Shown here: piece after piece, positions 1 to 6,100 of the stretch
How the letters are laid out: every line of letters starts with the position of its first letter
How positions within the stretch are numbered: position 1 is the stretch's first letter
NCBI GenBank assembly: GCA_002345625.1
Contig: DDWE01000109.1
Coordinates: 1-10,263, forward strand
Direction: 5' to 3'
Length of the DNA stretch: 10,263 nt
DNA from: Desulfuromonadaceae bacterium UBA2294
GTDB taxonomy: Bacteria > Desulfobacterota > Desulfuromonadia > Desulfuromonadales > UBA2294
The notes under the pieces: generated by a model
What the model saw: the letters and a program-made list of their open reading frames with translations, nothing else
Told to the model about the DNA's origin: nothing
Database searches by the model: none
Program-made: the position numbers and the translations under genes

Positions 1-683
1 ATCTCAATACCGATATGGAAAAAGTGAAGTACGCTCCGTCGGCACTACCGGCAAAGATCCCCTTTGCCAGCGACGATCCCAAGCGCGAGTTTGTCGAACA
101 GTTGGTAGACCGGCACTTTTTGCCGGAGACCGGGATTGCGTTTGACAAGGTCAATTACATGCGGGCCGGGGAGGACTACCCTGGTTTGCCTGCGTCTTAT
201 GCCGACCGGGGCGACTATCTGCATGCCTTGCGCGCTCTTTCCCGGCCCGGCACCCCCTTTGCCGCGCTGGTTAACGATTACAATGCCAACCTTGCCTATC
301 TGCGGATCCGACTGCAAGGCGACACCGACATTGTCGCGTCTTTAGTGATCAACCGCTGGCATGATAACGTCGCGTTTCTGATCAAGGAGGATGGACGGCT
401 CGATCCCGCAAAAGACAGTATCGATTTCATCCCTGATCTGATCGGCTCTTATCCGAACTATTTCTTTGATGTGCGCCTGGAGGATCTGCCCGATTTCCTC
501 GATTTGCTGGCTCACTTCGAACCGACTCCAGAGGCGGCCGAGCGTTTGGCCAAATATGGGATCAATCGGGCTGACGAGCGTTTCTGGGCGACCTACGACT
601 GGTTTCAACAACGCGCACTGACCGATAAACCGGTCCTTGGCGGACTGTTTGATTTGAACCGATATTACTATCTGGCCAGGTAG
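1..683 (+). CDS. cti: Fatty-acid cis/trans isomerase (Cti), C-terminal part; 5' end outside window
   Basis: Cti proteins are periplasmic haem enzymes that convert cis to trans unsaturated fatty acids in membrane phospholipids, stiffening the membrane under solvent or heat stress. The reading frame is open to the left edge, so the ATG at 15 is probably internal and only the last ~225 residues of a usually much longer protein (roughly 750 residues) are seen. Recognisable C-terminal family features, counted from the ATG at 15, are the FLPETGIAFDKVNYM stretch, SRPGTPF near residue 76, VINRWHDNVAF near residue 111, GSYPNYFFDV near residue 145, and the tail YGINRADERFWATYDW...GLFDLNRYYYL. The CxxCH haem motif of the family would lie upstream of the window. 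The call rests on remembered family sequence, not a search. No clear terminator follows the stop at 683, and the thioesterase gene starts 100 bp downstream. Both genes handle acyl groups, but a shared pathway is only inference. Confidence 0.75.
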   Translation, partial: LNTDMEKVKYAPSALPAKIPFASDDPKREFVEQLVDRHFLPETGIAFDKVNYMRAGEDYPGLPASYADRGDYLHALRALSRPGTPFAALVNDYNANLAYLRIRLQGDTDIVASLVINRWHDNVAFLIKEDGRLDPAKDSIDFIPDLIGSYPNYFFDVRLEDLPDFLDLLAHFEPTPEAAERLAKYGINRADERFWATYDWFQQRALTDKPVLGGLFDLNRYYYLAR

Positions 684-783
684 TTGGTTGTTGGCACGAC
701 ACAAGATGTGCAACTGTAGACATGCTTTCCTCCCCGCTTGACAGAGGCCGATCAATTCATTTTTGAATCCAATTGGAGCTTTC

Positions 784-1221
784 ATGAGTATCTGGCATCA
801 GAAGATCGATCTGGAAAAGCTGAATAAACTGATGTGCACGGGGAACATGCTCGAGCACCTCGACGTCACCTTTACCGAGATTGGTGACGATTACCTGACG
901 GCCCGCATGCCGGTCGACTGGCGGACCCATCAGCCCGCCGGGATCCTGCATGGCGGCGCTTCGGTGGTGCTGGCCGAGACCGTCGGTAGTGTCGCCGCCA
1001 ATCTGTGCGTCGACATGCGGCACTACGCCTGTGTCGGCCAGGAGGTTAACGCCAATCATCTGCGCTCCAAGCCGTCGGGCTGGGTCAGTGGTACCGCACG
1101 TCCGGTTCATATTGGCCAGCGCAGCCAGGTGTGGGAGATTCGTATCGTAGATGAACAGGAGCGCCTGATCTGTGTTTCACGTCTGACTATGGCGGTGGTC
1201 AAAAACAACAAGACCGCCTAA
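784..1221 (+). CDS. YdiI/MenI-type hotdog-fold acyl-CoA thioesterase
   Basis: This 145-residue protein closely follows the E. coli YdiI (MenI) pattern: an N-terminal IWHQKIDLEKLN helix, IGDDYLTARMPVD, then the active-site segment with Gln50, His56 and Glu65, which correspond to the catalytic Gln48, His54 and Glu63 of YdiI. HGGASVVLAE and NANHLRS are also conserved. The family hydrolyses acyl-CoA thioesters, including 1,4-dihydroxy-2-naphthoyl-CoA in menaquinone synthesis and various aryl- or acyl-CoAs. It is cytoplasmic and usually tetrameric. An in-frame ATG exists at 763, but GGAG at 774-777 is well spaced for the ATG at 784, and starting there gives the usual family length. Whether the physiological substrate is a menaquinone intermediate or a general acyl-CoA cannot be told: no men genes are in the window. 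A perfect TTGACA at 738-743 lies upstream, but no convincing -10 pairs with it. Confidence 0.85.
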   Translation: MSIWHQKIDLEKLNKLMCTGNMLEHLDVTFTEIGDDYLTARMPVDWRTHQPAGILHGGASVVLAETVGSVAANLCVDMRHYACVGQEVNANHLRSKPSGWVSGTARPVHIGQRSQVWEIRIVDEQERLICVSRLTMAVVKNNKTA

Positions 1222-1249
1222 ACCTGTTTCTGAGCCAACCGCTCTCCAG

Positions 1250-1283
1250 CGCCCCGATCGAAAGATTCCGGGGCGTTTTTTTT
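1250..1283 (+). terminator. Intrinsic terminator after the thioesterase gene
   Basis: CGCCCCG at 1250-1256 pairs perfectly with CGGGGCG at 1269-1275 and is followed by eight T at 1276-1283. It lies 29 bp after the stop codon. The hairpin sits inside a larger inverted repeat (arms 1235-1253 and 1289-1311) that could form a competing fold. Confidence 0.9.
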
Positions 1284-1311
1284 CTTTGGGCGCTGGATCG
1301 CCAGCGGTTGG

Positions 1312-1484
1312 TGTTTGAATATGGCAATTGATAAGCAGGTGCTAGATAAGCCTTTTAGGGTTTAAATCGCGTTATGTGTTATGCAAGTATCTATAAATAT
1401 TAGATAAATTCAGAAAATATTTGCAATAGAACGATATTTTGTTAAGTTGCATGCATAAGTTTTAACTTAGAAAGGAGGCAGACT
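1312..1484 (+). promoter_or_regulatory. AT-rich leader/promoter region of the 1485 gene with strong SD
   Basis: This stretch is far richer in A+T than the flanking genes. It follows a terminator, so the promoter of the next gene should be here. TATAAA at 1392-1397 is one possible -10, but no -35 matches it well, so I do not fix the promoter. Near the gene there is a palindrome TGCATGCA at 1448-1455, then TAAGTT-TT-AACTTA at 1456-1469, immediately followed by the strong ribosome-binding site AAAGGAGG at 1471-1478. The palindrome next to the SD could affect translation or bind a protein; this is inference. Confidence 0.35.
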
Positions 1485-1910
1485 ATGGGTTTTTTCGACA
1501 AGTTGTTCGGACAGCAGGAGCAGTATCCTGAACTCGCCGGGGACCATACGGCCGCACGTCGACTGGCGGCGATTCGCGGTAACCTTGAGGAGTTGTCCAG
1601 AGAGGTTTCTGATCCGATGGAAGTTCTCCCCACTGATGACGGTGCTTACGTCTTTATCGGCAAACCGCCGAAGCGGTTCGGGATTGCCTGGATCGAGGGG
1701 GGTGAGATCAAAAGTTTCAAAACCCTGGTGGCAGAGCATGGTATGAGCGCACGGGAGATCACGGCGATTTCGGATAAGTTGCGCGAGGTTTATGTCCGCC
1801 ACCACGATGCCGAGCACTTCAGCGCCAAGGTCGCCGAGGTGGAGATCGTTGTCACCCCGTCCGAGCCGATGGCGCAGGATGTACGTGAGATTCTCACCAG
1901 CCTGAATTGA
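1485..1910 (+). CDS. Small soluble protein of unknown function
   Basis: I do not recognise this 141-residue protein. It begins with a short amphipathic-looking segment (MGFFDKLFG) of the sort often seen at peripheral or scaffold proteins. A charged, probably helical region follows (residues 20-44). Then comes a mixed alpha/beta-looking part with the aromatic segment AYVFIGKPPKRFGIAWIEGGEIKSF near residues 54-78, a helix near 86-104, a strand-like VAEVEIVVTP near 116-124, and a final helix. There is no signal peptide, membrane segment or cysteine. It is reliably a gene: it has an excellent AAAGGAGG SD 6 bp before the ATG, normal coding composition, and an intrinsic terminator downstream. It appears to be a single-gene transcript, with a terminator on either side and a convergent gene beyond. 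The context gives no functional hint. Confidence 0.8.
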   Translation: MGFFDKLFGQQEQYPELAGDHTAARRLAAIRGNLEELSREVSDPMEVLPTDDGAYVFIGKPPKRFGIAWIEGGEIKSFKTLVAEHGMSAREITAISDKLREVYVRHHDAEHFSAKVAEVEIVVTPSEPMAQDVREILTSLN

Positions 1911-1971
1911 AACAGTGCTGCCACTCGGCAGACATGCAGGTATTGGTTGCCACGGATTGTGCGATTAGGTC

Positions 1972-2006
1972 AAGGGTTGCTTCTTTTTGGAAGCGCCCTT
2001 TTTTTT
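1972..2006 (+). terminator. Intrinsic terminator after the 1485 gene
   Basis: AGGG at 1973-1976 pairs with CCCT at 1996-1999, and GCTTC at 1979-1983 pairs with GAAGC around 1990-1994, separated by a small internal mismatch and a T-rich loop. Eight T (1999-2006) follow. It separates this gene from the convergent gene ending at 2034. Confidence 0.75.
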
Positions 2007-2033
2007 GGGCAGAAGGGTATGTCGACAAGAGGA

Positions 2034-3155
2034 TCAGCGATATTGTTCACCAAATAACATGTCCACGGTCAGAATCAGGGACGGATCGGGTCGAAAACTC
2101 GCATTACGTTCAAAAACGATCTGCGGTTTGATCTCGACGAAAATCCACTTCTCGTGCAGATTGCGGCGGTAGCGGATATTGGCGAAATAGGTAGTGTCGC
2201 GCAGGTAAGGTGTGGTGTCGAAAATGACCCCGGTTGTTGCGGCGATGATGTCGGCAGGCGTCAGAATATAAGAGTAGGAGACCGATGGCTGCAGCTGAAC
2301 GTTCTTTTTGGAGCCCTCTTCCCAAAAGAGGCCGTTGGATAAGCGCAGAAGGCTGCGCTCGCTTGGCGTGGTGTCGAAATCGAGAACCGACTTCAATTCC
2401 AGGCCGCGCGATTCGTACCAGGCCGGTATCGTGGTTAAGCGCAACAGCCAGTCTTCACCCAGCGGCTGCAGGCGGCGGGTGCGCAACTTGATAAAGGGAT
2501 CGAGAGGCACCCGCATCTTGAGCCCGGGCTGCAGGCGCACATCCCAGCGGCGTTTTTCCTGCAGAACGATTTGCAGGGCGGCGACTGGTTTTGCCGAGTC
2601 GATTCGGTCAAAAATCGGTTCGCCGGTGGTGATCTTACCGCCATCGGGGGCATCGTCGTCGCTGGCCAGGATCAGGTTCACCTTCCGGCCAAGGCGACTG
2701 AGGTTTTGCAAATCGAGGCGCAGACGAACGGTGCCGTCGAAAGTCAATTCTCCTTTCTTTTCGTAGATGGCGCTGCCGGAGAGCCGGGTGTAGGTGCCGC
2801 TATCTTCGATAAAGATGCGGTCATCGCCGAAAAAAGTATCGACGTGGTCGGTCATACTTTCGAGGGAGCGCGAGAAAAAGCCGTGCCCGACGTCGATAAA
2901 GCGCATCCCCGGTAAGCGCGGAAGGGGGGCGTCGGTCTTGGTGTCCGAAGGCTCTGTCGGTGCCGGAACCGCCTTTGGAGACGAATCCGGAATCGGTGCT
3001 TCAAGCGGAACCGGTGTCACTTCCGTCGACAGCGGCTCTTCGGCCCAGGTCACGGTTTTGCTCAGCAGAATCAAAAATACTAAAGGCGCCAGCAACCGCA
3101 TAGCCCGGAATTTTCGACCATGCGGTTGTTTAATCAAGGCCAAATCCAGAAACAT
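2034..3155 (-). CDS. Secreted, probably outer-membrane beta-barrel-like protein of unknown function
   Basis: The 373-residue product has a hydrophobic signal segment MRLLAPLVFLILLSKTVTWA with likely cleavage before EEP (residue 38/39 from this start). A Pro/Thr/Ser-rich linker of about 40 residues follows, then GMRFIDVGHGFF...VDTFFGDDR near residue 100. The rest is a long series of alternating polar/hydrophobic stretches ending ...SLILTVDMLFGEQYR, which suggests beta strands in the outer membrane or periplasm. An in-frame ATG at 3101 would give a more classical short signal peptide but has no SD. The ATG at 3155 has AGGG six bases upstream, so it is used here with the caveat that the first 18 residues may not be translated. 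It lies downstream of, and on the same strand as, the MinD-like/HTH pair, 185 bp after the HTH stop, so co-transcription is possible. No enzymatic motif is seen. Confidence 0.7.
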   Translation of the reverse strand: MFLDLALIKQPHGRKFRAMRLLAPLVFLILLSKTVTWAEEPLSTEVTPVPLEAPIPDSSPKAVPAPTEPSDTKTDAPLPRLPGMRFIDVGHGFFSRSLESMTDHVDTFFGDDRIFIEDSGTYTRLSGSAIYEKKGELTFDGTVRLRLDLQNLSRLGRKVNLILASDDDAPDGGKITTGEPIFDRIDSAKPVAALQIVLQEKRRWDVRLQPGLKMRVPLDPFIKLRTRRLQPLGEDWLLRLTTIPAWYESRGLELKSVLDFDTTPSERSLLRLSNGLFWEEGSKKNVQLQPSVSYSYILTPADIIAATTGVIFDTTPYLRDTTYFANIRYRRNLHEKWIFVEIKPQIVFERNASFRPDPSLILTVDMLFGEQYR

Positions 3156-3340
3156 AAGTTACCCTGCTGCTAAATTGACTCAGGCCCTTGCGGTCGGATT
3201 GCGCCAGAACGCCGCGGGCGCGGATCGGTCGATATCGGCATCGCCGAGACCGGTCTTGTTGGAGAAAGTGCCCCAGTCACAACTGTTTGCCGGTGTAAGG
3301 TGTTGCTGCTGAAAAAATCTATGCGCTCAGGGGGAGGTGA

Positions 3341-3865
3341 TCAATTCGATTCGGTCGGTTGACGCGATATGGCCATGAACCCGTCGACCACTGCATCGAC
3401 ATCCTCGACACTGACAGTGCGGGCGAACTCACGCACGAAGCCCCGCAGGTAGACGTTTGCTGGCAGTTTATCACAGTTTTGTGCCTCAATATTCCGCAGG
3501 TGATAGATGCCGATCTTGGTCCGTTCGGCGACATCCTGCAGACTCAGGCCGAGACGTTCCCGATGTTGCTGCAGGTGGAGTCCAGGGGTGGTTCGCGGAT
3601 CGCAGACGGTGCCTGTATCTGAGGTAACGGGGGGCTCATCCTGAGGCAGAGGGCAGATCCGTGATTGGGTAATGACGTCGAAGGCGATCTGCAACGATTC
3701 CAGCTTCTCCTGCCGATCGGCATAATCGAGCAGGGAATAGGTGGCCAGAGACGCTTCGTCAAACAGCTCGCGCAATTGACGGTAGGCGGTCTCCACCTCG
3801 CGAAGATTCGCATCGGAGGTCAATCCGAGGAGCGCGTAGCTGCGCTGCAAGTCATCTCTGTCCAT
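3341..3865 (-). CDS. DnaJ-like N-terminus plus RodZ-type helix-turn-helix protein
   Basis: This 174-residue protein has two recognisable parts. Residues 8-67 (YALLGLTSDANLREVETAYRQL...) resemble the helical start of a J-domain, but no HPD motif is present, so Hsp70 stimulation is not expected. Residues 95-152 match the RodZ/YfgA-type HTH: GLHLQQHRERLGLSLQDVAERTKIGIYHLRNIE, then LPANVYLRGFVREFA. Unlike RodZ there is no transmembrane or periplasmic part, so the protein is cytosolic. In RodZ this HTH contacts MreB instead of DNA, so it may be a protein-interaction module here. The ATG at 3865 is preceded by AGGAGG at good spacing. The longer upstream frame would run deep into the ATPase gene and is rejected. 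The gene overlaps the ATPase stop by 14 bp, implying translational coupling and a shared function. Confidence 0.8.
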   Translation of the reverse strand: MDRDDLQRSYALLGLTSDANLREVETAYRQLRELFDEASLATYSLLDYADRQEKLESLQIAFDVITQSRICPLPQDEPPVTSDTGTVCDPRTTPGLHLQQHRERLGLSLQDVAERTKIGIYHLRNIEAQNCDKLPANVYLRGFVREFARTVSVEDVDAVVDGFMAISRQPTESN

Positions 3866-4802
3866 GAGACGCCTCCTTTGCCGGGAGCATGAGGGCGAGC
3901 AGTCGGCGGATATCTTCGGCAAACGGGCCGCCGGGGAACATCTCCAGCACCGGGCGCCGGGACTTAAGGGCGACCAGAACCCGCTCATCGTTGCGGATCA
4001 AAGCCGGTTCTCCCATGTCGATGCCGAAAAAGTCACGGCAGGCGATGACCATTTTAGCACCGAGCTCGCGGTCTTCACTACGCTGGACCTGATTGACAAC
4101 CAGTTTCGGCGTAAACCTGGCCATGGCTCGCTGCAGGCGCTGCGCCACCTGCGGATCGCGTTGCTGCAGATCGAGGAGCAGCTCTCGGGGTGAACGGACA
4201 CCGTTTTGCACTTTTGTCGCCAGGGCGGCATCGACCAGATCCTCGGCTTCGAGATGGCGGATGACAGAACGCAGACGGCGATAGTAACTGGCTTTGAGAA
4301 AATGGTAGGTGTTTTCGATGGCGGTAGGGGTCGGCATCAGCACCAGCAGGCCGTTTTGTGCCGCGAGGAAGAAGTCGAGCATGTTGAAGGAGCTGCCGGC
4401 GCCGAGGTCGATAAAGATGTGATCAGCCGGCAAGATCGTGAGTTGACGGATCAATTTTACCTTCTGCAACCAGGCCGGGTTGGCCATGTCGAGTTGGGCG
4501 CGGGCGCCACTGATCAGCGACAGGTTGGGAAACGGTGTCGGCAGGAGGATGTCGTCGAGGGTCGCCGCAGCGCGGCGAAACAGATCACTGATGGTCCGCT
4601 GTGGGTTGGGCATGCCGACAAATGTGTGCAGGTTGGCGCCGCCCAGATCAGCGTCGAACAGGATGCAACGTTCGCCGCGGGCCGCCAGAGACATGGCCAG
4701 ACCGGAGGCGATCACCGATTTTCCGACCCCGCCCTTGCCGCCGCCGATGGCCCAGATGCGCGGCCGGTGCTGTTGCCCTTCCTGCTGATCCGTCACCGTC
4801 AT
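3852..4802 (-). CDS. MinD/FlhG/ParA-family P-loop ATPase
   Basis: This 316-residue protein belongs to the SIMIBI class MinD/ParA group. It has the deviant Walker A GKGGVGKS at residues 22-29 with the signature Lys, a switch I segment LFDADLGGAN at 48-57 and Walker B IFIDLGAG at 129-136. Such ATPases dimerise with ATP on membranes or nucleoid and place division sites, flagella, pili or protein clusters. The C-terminal FAEDIRRLLALML can be drawn as an amphipathic helix similar in position to the MinD membrane-targeting sequence; this is inference. The insert YYRRLRSVIRHLEAEDLVDAAL...VRSPRELLLDLQQRDPQVAQRLQRAMARF is longer than in short MinD proteins and recalls FlhG-like relatives. It is first in a unit with the HTH/J-like gene. 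No MinC, MinE or FlhF is near, so it is probably neither the division MinD nor a standard FlhG. No good SD precedes the ATG. Confidence 0.85.
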   Translation of the reverse strand: MTVTDQQEGQQHRPRIWAIGGGKGGVGKSVIASGLAMSLAARGERCILFDADLGGANLHTFVGMPNPQRTISDLFRRAAATLDDILLPTPFPNLSLISGARAQLDMANPAWLQKVKLIRQLTILPADHIFIDLGAGSSFNMLDFFLAAQNGLLVLMPTPTAIENTYHFLKASYYRRLRSVIRHLEAEDLVDAALATKVQNGVRSPRELLLDLQQRDPQVAQRLQRAMARFTPKLVVNQVQRSEDRELGAKMVIACRDFFGIDMGEPALIRNDERVLVALKSRRPVLEMFPGGPFAEDIRRLLALMLPAKEASHGQR

Positions 4803-4824
4803 GGTTCACTATAACTTTCTGGTT

Positions 4825-4847
4825 GGCACACCGGTCGCCGGTGTGCC
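4825..4847. repeat. Perfect inverted repeat in the divergent MinD-like/hypA intergenic region
   Basis: GGCACACCGG at 4825-4834 and CCGGTGTGCC at 4838-4847 form a perfect 10-bp inverted repeat around TCG. No T-run follows on either strand, so it is not a terminator. On the - strand a TATAGT hexamer (4813 to 4808) lies between it and the ATPase ATG, which puts the repeat where a -35 would be. A regulator-binding site is therefore likelier than an RNA hairpin. Confidence 0.6.
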
Positions 4848-4890
4848 GCTGTATCCAGTACACATTTGTCTAATAAATCCGCAAAGATGT

Positions 4891-4920
4891 CAAGCTCTGC
4901 CAGCTTGTGGCAGTCGCCAC
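4891..4920. repeat. Cluster of three overlapping short inverted repeats upstream of the hypA promoter
   Basis: Three overlapping dyads are present: CAAGCT/AGCTTG (4891-4896 and 4902-4907), CTGCCA/TGGCAG (4897-4902 and 4908-4913) and GTGGC/GCCAC (4907-4911 and 4916-4920). They end just before the putative -35 of hypA at 4923. A transcription-factor site is possible; no known nickel or redox operator is recognised. Confidence 0.4.
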
Positions 4921-4922
4921 AC

Positions 4923-4952
4923 TTGATTTTTCGTCACCAACCACCTTATAGT
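4923..4952 (+). promoter_or_regulatory. Putative sigma-70-type promoter of hypAB
   Basis: TTGATT at 4923-4928 (four of six consensus bases) and TATAGT at 4947-4952 (five of six) are separated by 18 bp. This predicts a start near 4959 and a leader of about 35 nt before the GTG at 4994. No sigma-54 TGGCAC-N5-TTGC element was found, although TGGCA occurs at 4908. Confidence 0.5.
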
Positions 4953-4993
4953 TTGATCCTTGTTCTTCCCGCTTTTTCCCGATGGAGTCGATG

Positions 4994-5335
4994 GTGCACG
5001 AACTCGGCATTACCCAGAGTCTGGTCGAGATTGCCGAGCGCGCTGCGAGCGAGCAGGGCGCGCAACGCGTGCTGACCCTGACGGTGGAGATCGGTGAACT
5101 CGCTGGTGTCGTCCCCGATGCCGTGGCGTTCTGTTTCGAAGCCTGTGTTCATGGCACCCTGCTTGAGGGGAGTCAACTGCTGATCCGCTCGATCCCCGGC
5201 CGGGCGCACTGTGCCGGATGCGCTACCGAGGTGGCGGTCGAGCCGATGACCATCGCCTGTCCCGCCTGCGGCAGTTTCGCTCTGGAGCGTCGGCAGGGAG
5301 AAGAACTGCGCTTACTTGAACTGGAGATTGAATAG
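4994..5335 (+). CDS. hypA: Hydrogenase/urease nickel incorporation protein HypA
   Basis: HypA is the cytoplasmic nickel metallochaperone that works with HypB to deliver Ni(II) to the large subunit of [NiFe] hydrogenases. The 113-residue product fits the family length. The N-terminal Met-His-Glu motif, whose His2 is a nickel ligand, appears only if translation starts at the GTG at 4994. GGAG at 4984-4987 lies six bases before that GTG, an ideal SD distance. The in-frame ATGs at 4982 and 4991 would bury the MHE motif, and the one at 4982 overlaps the SD itself. The structural zinc site is Cys73, Cys76, Cys89 and Cys92 (CAGC and CPAC). The stop is two bases before the hypB ATG, so the two genes are one transcription unit. 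No hydrogenase structural genes or other hyp genes are in the window. Confidence 0.93.
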   Translation: MHELGITQSLVEIAERAASEQGAQRVLTLTVEIGELAGVVPDAVAFCFEACVHGTLLEGSQLLIRSIPGRAHCAGCATEVAVEPMTIACPACGSFALERRQGEELRLLELEIE

Positions 5336-5337
5336 CC

Positions 5338-6072
5338 ATGTGTACCGATTGCGGCTGCGCGCCGGACGCACAGCACGACCACCACCACAGCCATGACGAC
5401 GGCAGCATGCGTACTCTGCGTATCGAAGAGAACCTGCTGGCCAAAAACGACCGCCTGGCGGCAGCCAACCGGACCCACTTTGCCGCCCACGGCCTGCTGA
5501 CCCTCAACCTGGTCAGCTCCCCCGGTTCCGGCAAGACCACACTGCTTGAGCGCACCCTGCGTGATCTGAGTGGTCGTATCGGGTTCGCCGTTCTTGAAGG
5601 AGACCAACAGACCAGCAACGATGCCGATCGTATCGCCGCCACCGGCGTGCCGGCTCACCAGATCAACACCGGCGCCGGCTGTCACCTCGACGCCCACATG
5701 GTCGGTCACGGTGTCGAGCATTTCGATCTTGATGCCACCGATATTCTGCTGATTGAAAATGTCGGCAACCTGGTCTGCCCGGCCGCCTTCGATCTCGGCG
5801 AAGATGCCAAGGTAGCGGTGCTGTCGGTTACCGAAGGTGAGGATAAACCGGTCAAGTACCCGCAGATGTTTCGCGCTGCATCGCTGATGATCATCAACAA
5901 GATCGATCTGCTCCCCTATCTCGATTTTGATGTCGAGAAATGCCGCACCTATGCCCTTCAGGTCAATCCCGGGCTGGAGATTATTGAGCTCTCCTGCCGT
6001 AGCGGGGCCGGGCTCGATGTCTGGTATGCCTGGCTGGAGAAGGCTTTGGCGCAAAAGCGCGTCGGTCGGTAA
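5338..6072 (+). CDS. hypB: Hydrogenase nickel incorporation GTPase HypB
   Basis: HypB is a SIMIBI-class GTPase that, with HypA, inserts nickel into hydrogenase precursors. The 244-residue protein starts with CTDCGC (residues 2-7), the high-affinity nickel motif type CxxCGC. A short His-rich stretch follows (His13, 15-17 and 19), possibly for nickel storage. The G domain has the P-loop SSPGSGKTT at 60-68, the metal-binding Cys115-His116 pair in TGAGCHLDAH, ENVGNLVCP at 140-148 with the third dimer-interface metal Cys147, and NKID at 187-190 for guanine recognition. All key residues are present, so it should be active. It follows hypA by two bases. The stop is followed by a convergent intergenic repeat, not hypC/D/E/F, so the remaining maturation genes must lie elsewhere. 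Confidence 0.96.
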   Translation: MCTDCGCAPDAQHDHHHSHDDGSMRTLRIEENLLAKNDRLAAANRTHFAAHGLLTLNLVSSPGSGKTTLLERTLRDLSGRIGFAVLEGDQQTSNDADRIAATGVPAHQINTGAGCHLDAHMVGHGVEHFDLDATDILLIENVGNLVCPAAFDLGEDAKVAVLSVTEGEDKPVKYPQMFRAASLMIINKIDLLPYLDFDVEKCRTYALQVNPGLEIIELSCRSGAGLDVWYAWLEKALAQKRVGR

Positions 6073-6100
6073 ACACGTCAAGAGCGCTCACCACTTCAGT

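Noticed and set aside
684..783. Perfect TTGACA at 738-743 as a promoter for the thioesterase gene
   Set aside because: The best -10 candidates match only three or four of six bases and give poor spacing or place the start on top of the SD; not strong enough to list.
3226..3300. GGCAAAC followed by a small stem on the - strand (3291-3285), as a c-di-GMP (GEMM) riboswitch
   Set aside because: The second conserved block (GGGACGCAAAGCC-like) and the receptor pairing are absent; the stretch looks more like coding sequence.
4900..4930. Sigma-54 promoter for hypA around TGGCA at 4908
   Set aside because: The required TTGC at the -12 spacing is missing.
5173..6081. A 302-codon open frame on the - strand opposite hypB
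   Set aside because: It is the antisense shadow of hypB and the end of hypA, which carry complete metal-binding and GTPase motifs.
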